Positions 7,917 to 12,900 of a stretch of DNA of 12,900 nucleotides are shown piece by piece. The DNA is from CAZOIA01 sp964579675. GTDB lineage: Bacteria > Planctomycetota > Phycisphaerae > UBA1845 > PWPN01. The notes under the pieces were generated by a model, which saw only the letters and a program-made list of their open reading frames with translations, made no database searches and was not told the origin of the DNA. The position numbers were made by a program, and so were the translations under genes. The first letter of the stretch is position 1. Every line of letters begins with the position of its first letter. The stretch is from positions 1-12,900 of the forward strand of contig CAZOIA010000157.1 of NCBI GenBank assembly GCA_964579675.1, given 5' to 3'.

Positions 7917-7943
7917 CCACGCCCCATTCTTGAAAGGATCTTC

Positions 7944-10900
7944 TTACCGAGACTTCGCGAGGCCGCCGTGTTCGAGAACGGCGCGTCCGCGAACGACGAA
8001 GCTCCGGTACTCCCTGGCCAGATCCTCGATACACTCCAGCGAGGGCCCGAACAGGCCGCCGCTGTAGCCCCCTTGCTTGAGAAGCAGAAAATCATCGTGG
8101 GCCGACCGCGACAGGTCGGGCTCCGCCAGGGCCGACGCGCTGGCGTCGAAGATCACCAGGTCGTGATACCCCCTAAAGGGACCGGCCAGGAGTTGATCGT
8201 GCCGGGTGGCGCGATAGGTGCCCAACTTCAGGATGACCGAGACGGCCTCGAGGAAGGCATCGCCATAGGCCTCCTGCAATCGGAGGTAGTGGTTGGCGAC
8301 GTCGCGACGGAGCGTCTTGAGCTCCTCGCCCGACAACGGATGCAGTTTGTGACGCCTGAAGAAGCTCCGGGGTGAGCGGGCCAGAAAATCGTCGGCGTAG
8401 TGGTCCGGAACAAGCCACTCGCCCAGCTCGTCAATCATCCGGATGAGGCACTCAAGCGCGAACCTGGCCGGGCTGTTTTCGAGGGCCAGGACGATCCGGT
8501 CCGGGTTGTTCCACTGAGACATGTTGCGCAGGGCGAAATTGGGTGCTTCGTAGAAATCCTCGTCGTATTCGAGGAGGGAGCGGACTTCGACGATGAATCG
8601 GTGCCTGAACTCGGCGGCCACCGTGGCCTCGGCCCCGGGGGAATCGGTGATGATCTTGCGGTTCATCAGCAGGCGGGTCGTCGCGGTCTCCCAGACGTCA
8701 AACGGAACCTTGCCCATCAGGCTGTTCGGATTGATCAGCTCCAGGGGCCTGCGGACCCGGTCTTCCTGAAGAGCGTCAAACATCAATCCGACTCTGAGCT
8801 TCGCCAGGCGTTCGAGCGGGTGCTCGGAGCTGGACAGGAACGGCAGGTCCACGGTGCTTTGGGGCTCGCGGCTCATCGGCAGCTCGAAATAGCCCAGGTG
8901 CCGGCCTTCCTGACGGTCTTTTCGCTCACGCTCGATGGTGGGGAACCGCGCGCGGATCATCAGGTGGGTCATGGCCTTCTCCTCACTGGTCTGCTCGCCC
9001 TTACGCACGCCGGTCAACGGTGATGACCCCTTGGCCCCGCTGCCGCTCTTGGTGAAAAACGAGGAGATGGGTGTCACCACGTTGGGGCGGAGCTCCGTGG
9101 TGAACGAGGTCAGGTCGTTGGCGTCCCCCAGTTGCGTTACCCCGGGTTGCTGGATGATGTTGCCCTGGCTGGAGTAGAACGTGAGCGTGATCGCCGAGTT
9201 GCGTTCCTTCTTTTCGATGGCGGCATCATTGATGGCCTCATCCCGACGCTGCTCAAACACGGCCCCGTAGGTGCGGGCAGCGCGCCCAGGGCGGGTGGGA
9301 TTGTCCTTGGTATCCGCGTAGTACTGCTGGAGCAGTGCCCGCAGATCCTCGCCCCGGATGGTTTCGAGCAGCCCGTGCTTCAAGTCCACCGGAGTGGCCG
9401 GATCACGCAAGAACATGGTGAGCAGCACGCGGTCCTCCAGCGCGTGCCTTTCCTCCTCGGTCAGCGCGGTGGACGAGCCGGGGATCGGAGCGATCTCAAA
9501 GTCCTGAATGACCAGCCAGGTGCCCGCGGTCGCGCTGATCTCGGAAATGGCTCCGGTCCCGGTGGCCACCACCAGGTGTTGATCTTCCTGGGAGATGAGG
9601 GCTGCGATCCCCTCGAAGGTGTTGGACTCCGGCCCGACGGGGACGGTGAACTTCGTCTTATTGTCGGTCTTCTTGATCTTGTGAACGATCAGATTCCGCT
9701 CGATCCGATCCCAGAACTCGCGAAGGCTGTCAACCACGTCCACGGAGAGCCGGTGCTCCAGGCCGTCTGGACCGATGTAGCTGAACCCGTATGACTGCTC
9801 CCGCCCGTCGAAGAAGATGTCGTCGGCCCCCACGGAGAACGTGCTGCCCACGGTCGTGGCCGTCCGCTCGGTCAGCAGCGGAGGCAGCTCCGGGGATGCG
9901 ATCAGGACCGGCTCCACCCCCTGAGGGAAGTCGCCGGCTTCGATGGCCCGGATCGTACCGATCTGAAGTTGCTGGTTGGCCACCGCCAGCAGCGAGTTGA
10001 TGCCGAGTTGCCGAACAACGCCCCGGACATTGAACCGGTTGACGTCGTGGACCCCCTGGACGGTCGCGCTGAGCCGCGAGGCGATGGCCCCGTCGATAAT
10101 GTCGCGATCGGTCAGGCGAACCGCCTCGATGCTGATCATGTGCTCCTCGGCCATGCGCTGCTCGAGGCGGTCGCACTCTTGAAGGACGTCTTTCATCATC
10201 GGTTTGGGCAACACGATCTCCACGTCCCCGAGATCCGGATCGAAGCGGATGCCGGGCTCGCCCGTCTTGGCCGGCGGGCGAAAACCGGCCAGTTCCAGCT
10301 CCCGGTTGATCCGAGCCACCTTGTCCTCGAGGCGGTCAATGAACTCGCCCTGCTTGTTGACGATGTAACTGAATCGCCGGGACTCCTTCACCCAGTCTGG
10401 CCGGCGTCGGTCGTCGTACTTGCCCGTCGCCGGGTCGTACACGCCGAGGGCCTGGCCGATCTTGCGCTTCAGCGCTTCCTTCATCTCCGCGTCGGCCTTC
10501 TCCTGTTGTTGCGCGCGGCGGAGTTGGTCCACCTCGCGCGAGGCCGCCAGCTTGAAGTAGTCCGGCGAGGTGCGATCGACCGCAGGATCACCCCCGTCCA
10601 GCATTTGCCGGGCGGTTTGAAGCACAAGCACCGCGACGTTCAGAAAGTCCTGCTCGGTAACGTCGTGCAGCAGGAAGCCGATCACCTCTCGCTCGGGGCC
10701 GCGATACCGTCCTGAGGGCAAGTCGGGCACCTCAAGCACCACCTGCCGGGCCGGCGGCACCGGCACGGCGATCCGATCGCGGTCAGCGTCGAAACCACCG
10801 GCAAAGCTCTCGGACAGCCAGGGCGTGAGCCTGTCCACCAGGGGCCCCATGCTGATCCTGTCCAGGGCGGCGATGAACGCTTCGGTCCGGCCCTCGAGAT

Positions 10901-11129
10901 TGAAGGGCAGGGGCAACAGGTCGGCTTGGCCGGTGAGCAGCGGCTTCAGGTCGTCGGGCGTGAAGCGGGCGGTGAATCTGGGTTCCGTATCCGGTCGGGC
11001 GGGCTCGACGCCGGGTGTCAATTGGATGCTGACGGATCGGGCAGGGGCTGGCGCCGGCTGGGAAGTCGAGACTTGCGTGTCCGCCGCCGGCGCCGCCGAC
11101 AGGAGCAGCGCGTAGACGATGGCGTTCAT
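7944..11129 (-). CDS. Large, probably exported protein of unknown function (1061 aa)
   Basis: I do not recognise a family. The start is ATG at 11129-11127, fixed by a strong AAGGAGG 10 nt upstream and a short hydrophobic leader (NAIVYALLLSAAPAA); the leader lacks the usual N-terminal positive charges, so export is likely rather than certain. A Thr/Ser/Pro/Ala-rich stretch follows (about 18-34). A charged helical stretch lies at about 197-228 (RRAQQQEKADAEMKEALKR) and another at about 260-281. The middle is mixed alpha/beta with a conserved-looking GTWLVIQDFEI segment. The later part includes a Gly/Ser-rich turn (TKSGSGAKGSS) and a helical C-terminal third rich in Arg, Asp and Leu. There are only a few Cys and no obvious enzyme motif or internal membrane segment. 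The gene converges with the transporter gene, 27 bp between stops, and diverges from the ThuA-DUF1080 gene. Composition matches its neighbours, so recent transfer is not indicated. Confidence 0.8.
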   Translation of the reverse strand: MNAIVYALLLSAAPAADTQVSTSQPAPAPARSVSIQLTPGVEPARPDTEPRFTARFTPDDLKPLLTGQADLLPLPFNLEGRTEAFIAALDRISMGPLVDRLTPWLSESFAGGFDADRDRIAVPVPPARQVVLEVPDLPSGRYRGPEREVIGFLLHDVTEQDFLNVAVLVLQTARQMLDGGDPAVDRTSPDYFKLAASREVDQLRRAQQQEKADAEMKEALKRKIGQALGVYDPATGKYDDRRRPDWVKESRRFSYIVNKQGEFIDRLEDKVARINRELELAGFRPPAKTGEPGIRFDPDLGDVEIVLPKPMMKDVLQECDRLEQRMAEEHMISIEAVRLTDRDIIDGAIASRLSATVQGVHDVNRFNVRGVVRQLGINSLLAVANQQLQIGTIRAIEAGDFPQGVEPVLIASPELPPLLTERTATTVGSTFSVGADDIFFDGREQSYGFSYIGPDGLEHRLSVDVVDSLREFWDRIERNLIVHKIKKTDNKTKFTVPVGPESNTFEGIAALISQEDQHLVVATGTGAISEISATAGTWLVIQDFEIAPIPGSSTALTEEERHALEDRVLLTMFLRDPATPVDLKHGLLETIRGEDLRALLQQYYADTKDNPTRPGRAARTYGAVFEQRRDEAINDAAIEKKERNSAITLTFYSSQGNIIQQPGVTQLGDANDLTSFTTELRPNVVTPISSFFTKSGSGAKGSSPLTGVRKGEQTSEEKAMTHLMIRARFPTIERERKDRQEGRHLGYFELPMSREPQSTVDLPFLSSSEHPLERLAKLRVGLMFDALQEDRVRRPLELINPNSLMGKVPFDVWETATTRLLMNRKIITDSPGAEATVAAEFRHRFIVEVRSLLEYDEDFYEAPNFALRNMSQWNNPDRIVLALENSPARFALECLIRMIDELGEWLVPDHYADDFLARSPRSFFRRHKLHPLSGEELKTLRRDVANHYLRLQEAYGDAFLEAVSVILKLGTYRATRHDQLLAGPFRGYHDLVIFDASASALAEPDLSRSAHDDFLLLKQGGYSGGLFGPSLECIEDLAREYRSFVVRGRAVLEHGGLAKSR

Positions 11130-11139
11130 TGTAGCCAAA

Positions 11140-11146
11140 CCTCCTT
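11140..11146 (-). promoter_or_regulatory. Strong ribosome-binding site for the 1061-residue protein
   Basis: On the minus strand AAGGAGG ends 10 nt before ATG 11129. It decides the start: the reading frame stays open 30 codons further upstream, but that extension would place a non-leader sequence before the hydrophobic segment. Confidence 0.75.
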
Positions 11147-11269
11147 TTCTGGATGCAAGACGCGCGCACAAGCAGGCCGCACCAGGGCGCAGTTTAAGCG
11201 AAAAGGGAGTACATAGCACCCCGCACCGCGGTCAAGTACCCACGCACAGAGATGTTGGCCCAGATTCCA

Positions 11270-11330
11270 TACGGCTGTACCGTTCAGAGATCCCGTAGTG
11301 GCCGTGGGGGAAGCGGACGGGCCAGCCGTA
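11270..11330. repeat. Imperfect inverted repeat (61-nt stem-loop)
   Basis: Arms 11270-11285 and 11315-11330 pair without gaps: 13 Watson-Crick pairs plus one G-U over 16 positions, with a perfect 8-bp outer block TACGGCTG/CAGCCGTA. The loop is 29 nt. It adjoins the second repeat and lies about midway between the divergent genes. Confidence 0.5.
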
Positions 11331-11332
11331 CA

Positions 11333-11359
11333 GGACCGCTCCCTCACGGTCGCGGCTCC
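11333..11359. repeat. 'PLPHGRGS'-type palindromic repeat
   Basis: GGACCGC (11333-11339) pairs with GCGGCTCC (11352-11359) around one bulged C, with a 12-nt loop containing CCCTCACGG. Translated in one + frame the stretch reads PLPHGRGSLR. I recall near-identical sequence (AGCCGCGACCGTGAGGGAGCGG on the other strand) as a high-copy dispersed repeat in planctomycete and related genomes. Only one copy occurs in this window, so its repeat nature rests on that recall. Confidence 0.45.
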
Positions 11360-11452
11360 TTGAGGCACATTTGCCCTCCACGTCAGCTTGCAACCACCCG
11401 GACGTCTCGGATACAACCATACCGTCTCAGGAATGGGCAGGCCATCACCATC

Positions 11453-11457
11453 GGAGG
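11453..11457 (+). promoter_or_regulatory. Ribosome-binding site for the ThuA-DUF1080 gene
   Basis: GGAGG lies 8 nt before ATG 11466. It selects this start over an in-frame ATG at 11388, which would add 26 residues in front of the lipoprotein signal. Confidence 0.7.
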
Positions 11458-11465
11458 AAACAGAC

Positions 11466-12794
11466 ATGCAGCGTATTCTAACCTCAGCGGTCCGGGCAGG
11501 TGTGACGGCGATAACGGTGCTGGCGTGCGCCGGTTGCTCCCAACCGGGCCCCGCACCGATTCGGGTGCTCATGATCACCGGGGGCGAGGGCCACGACTAC
11601 GAAACCCTTTCGCCCCGACTCGCGGAACGTCTGGCCGGGCGCGGGGATGTGGCGGTCGAAGTGACCGGTGACCTGGCCGGCCTGGACGACGCCCGACTCG
11701 CATCCCACGACGTGTTGTTCTTCAACGTGTGCACGCAGGAGGAGCTCGGCGACGCCGCTCGCCGGGCGATCACGGAGCATGTCCGATCGGGCAGGGGACT
11801 GGTGGCGATGCACGGTTCGCTGGCGAGCTTCCGAGCCTGGCCCGAGTGGATTGACATGCTCGGCGGGGCCGCGTCGGTGCACGCCGAACCCGGCACCTGT
11901 CCGGTGACCGTGCTTGACCCCGCTCACGCAGCCATGCTCGGGATGGGCCGAAGGTTCACCGTCACCGACCAGACCTACCTGATCGACCGTCATGATCCGA
12001 ACCTCGATCTCCTAATCCGCACGACCGACAACCTCAAGGATTCCCGGGGCCAGTCGCGCGGCCAGCCCGAGCCGCTGGTCTGGACGAGACGATGCGGCGA
12101 CGGCCGAGTGTTCGTGGTCGCCCTCGGCCACGACAAGCAAGCACAGTGCGACGAACGCTTCATCTCCCTGATGCACAACGGCATCCGCTGGGCGTCGGGG
12201 CGACTACGCGATACCGAGCACAACGTGCTGACCAAATCGGAAAGGCAGGTCGGATTCGAGCTGCTGTTCAACGGACGCGATCTGGCCGGCTGGACCGGCG
12301 ACGTGCGAAACTGGAGCGTCGAGAATGGCCAACTCGTGGGCCGGGCGAAAGACCTGAGTCACAACGTTTTCCTGACGCATCAGAAACAGTTCGGCGATTT
12401 CCTGATGCGGTTTTCGGTCAAGGTTATCAGCGGCAACAGCGGGGTGCAGTACCGTAGTGAGCAGTTCCCCGACTGCGTGGTCAAGGGGTATCAAGCGGAT
12501 GCCGCCGACGAATGGTGGGGGTGTCTCTATGACGAGGGCACCGGCCGCGGCCTGCTCGCCGAGGCCTGCAAGGAAAAGGTGGCGCAGGTGGTCTCTTTCG
12601 GCGGCTGGAATGACATGACCGTCAAGGCGGTGGGCCCGAAGATGACCATCACGCTCAACGGCCTGACCACGGTCGAGTACGTCGAAGCCGATAATACCAG
12701 ACCCACGCGAGGTGTGATCGCCCTGCAACTGCACCGCGGTCCACCGATGGAAGTCCGCTATCGCGATATCCGCATCCGGCCGCTCACGGATTGA
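11466..12794 (+). CDS. ThuA-like domain plus DUF1080 (3-keto-disaccharide hydrolase-like) lipoprotein
   Basis: The 442-residue product begins with a lipoprotein signal peptide whose lipobox region VLACAGC offers C21 or C24 as the lipidated Cys. Residues about 32-245 are a ThuA-like domain with the glutamine-amidotransferase-like fold: RVLMITGGEGHDYETL at its start, GLVAMHGSLASF in the middle and RVFVVALGHD near the end. Residues about 262-441 are a DUF1080 domain: FELLFNGRDLAGWTG, NSGVQYRSE (N324), EWWGCLYDEGTG and WNDMTVKAVGPKMTITLNG, a concanavalin-like beta-sandwich. ThuA is linked to trehalose and sucrose use through 3-keto sugars, and DUF1080 proteins to cleavage of 3-keto-glycosides, so a role in sugar breakdown at the envelope is plausible. 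The substrate is not readable, and no oxidoreductase partner gene lies in the window. Confidence 0.9.
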   Translation: MQRILTSAVRAGVTAITVLACAGCSQPGPAPIRVLMITGGEGHDYETLSPRLAERLAGRGDVAVEVTGDLAGLDDARLASHDVLFFNVCTQEELGDAARRAITEHVRSGRGLVAMHGSLASFRAWPEWIDMLGGAASVHAEPGTCPVTVLDPAHAAMLGMGRRFTVTDQTYLIDRHDPNLDLLIRTTDNLKDSRGQSRGQPEPLVWTRRCGDGRVFVVALGHDKQAQCDERFISLMHNGIRWASGRLRDTEHNVLTKSERQVGFELLFNGRDLAGWTGDVRNWSVENGQLVGRAKDLSHNVFLTHQKQFGDFLMRFSVKVISGNSGVQYRSEQFPDCVVKGYQADAADEWWGCLYDEGTGRGLLAEACKEKVAQVVSFGGWNDMTVKAVGPKMTITLNGLTTVEYVEADNTRPTRGVIALQLHRGPPMEVRYRDIRIRPLTD

Positions 12795-12900
12795 CCGCCC
12801 CTTCGACCGTCCCTTCAAAAAGCCGGGTTTCGTGGTGGAAGGCTGGTAGCCGTTCACAGATTTCTGGCCATCCCCGCACGTTCGCCTGGCGTGCAGTCCG
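12795..12900. other. Right-edge noncoding tail
   Basis: These 106 bp after the ThuA-DUF1080 stop hold no supported gene. A 5-bp hairpin GCACG (12876-12880)/CGTGC (12890-12894) is present but weak, and no terminator with a T-run is visible on the + strand. Confidence 0.3.

Larger units (their letters stand above)
11130..11465. promoter_or_regulatory. Divergent intergenic region with structured repeats
   Basis: These 336 bp separate two genes transcribed away from each other, so both promoters should lie here. The outer ends hold the two ribosome-binding sites and the centre holds two hairpin repeats (11270-11330 and 11333-11359). A weak sigma70-like pair for the + strand gene is TTGCAA (11388-11393) and TACAAC (11412-11417) with an 18-bp spacer, each 4 of 6 to consensus. 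I see no convincing promoter for the minus strand gene. No small gene is supported. Confidence 0.45.

Noticed and set aside
8400..10715. Several + strand open frames of 200-250 codons inside the large minus strand gene
   Set aside because: None has a convincing ribosome-binding site or a recognisable domain, while the minus frame is continuous for 1061 residues with a strong ribosome-binding site.
11210..11235. Possible minus strand promoter TTGACC and TATGTA for the 1061-residue gene
   Set aside because: The spacer is only 14 bp and the -10 is a poor match.
11252..11671. 139-codon + frame reading through the 'PLPHGRGS' repeat
   Set aside because: It crosses the intergenic repeats and overlaps the ThuA gene out of frame, has no ribosome-binding site and looks like a repeat-derived false gene.
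12826..12851. Possible terminator-like structure near the right edge (AGCC/GGCT with a T-run on the minus strand)
   Set aside because: The stem is only 4 bp with a long loop, and no minus strand gene is seen to end here.
12204..12857. 217-codon minus strand open frame over the end of the ThuA-DUF1080 gene
   Set aside because: The + strand DUF1080 motifs are unmistakable; the minus frame has no family signature.

Overview
This GC-rich window looks like chromosomal DNA of a planctomycete-type bacterium, probably an environmental member of the Phycisphaerae or a relative. Three things point that way: a secreted protein ending in a dockerin-like tail of Asp-rich EF-hand loops with Cys and Gly-Pro spacers, a ThuA-DUF1080 fusion lipoprotein, and an intergenic sequence whose translation reads 'PLPHGRGS', which I remember as a common dispersed repeat in such genomes. 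The taxonomy is inferred; no rRNA or tRNA is present to confirm it.

Layout. On the + strand: (1) the 3' part of a secreted papain-like (C1A) cysteine protease with lectin-like, BACON-like, jelly-roll and dockerin-like modules (2-1879); (2) a 161-bp gap with a long imperfect inverted repeat (1889-1977); (3) an exported transglutaminase-like protein with an intact Cys-His-Asp triad (2041-3654); (4) a membrane-anchored coiled-coil protein of unknown function (3827-6052); (5) 55 bp later, a NicO/RcnA-type nickel/cobalt transporter with a periplasmic N-terminal domain and a very His-rich loop (6108-7916). Convergent to it on the - strand is (6) a 1061-residue, probably exported protein that I do not recognise (7944-11129). 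A divergent 336-bp intergenic region with two hairpin-forming repeats (11270-11359) separates it from (7) a ThuA-like plus DUF1080 lipoprotein on the + strand (11466-12794).

Functional reading. Nearly every product is predicted to act outside the cytoplasm: protease, transglutaminase-like enzyme, anchored coiled coil, periplasmic/membrane metal transporter, exported unknown and sugar-related lipoprotein. Genes 3-5 are co-directional and may be co-transcribed (gaps of 172 and 55 bp), but nothing in their content shows a shared pathway. No hydrogenase, urease or cobalamin gene is present to say which metal the transporter moves or in which direction. There is no CRISPR array, insertion sequence, phage gene, tRNA or rRNA. 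The least explained items are the 1061-residue protein, the 741-residue coiled-coil protein and the structured intergenic repeats. I found no convincing evidence of a new defence or mobile system.
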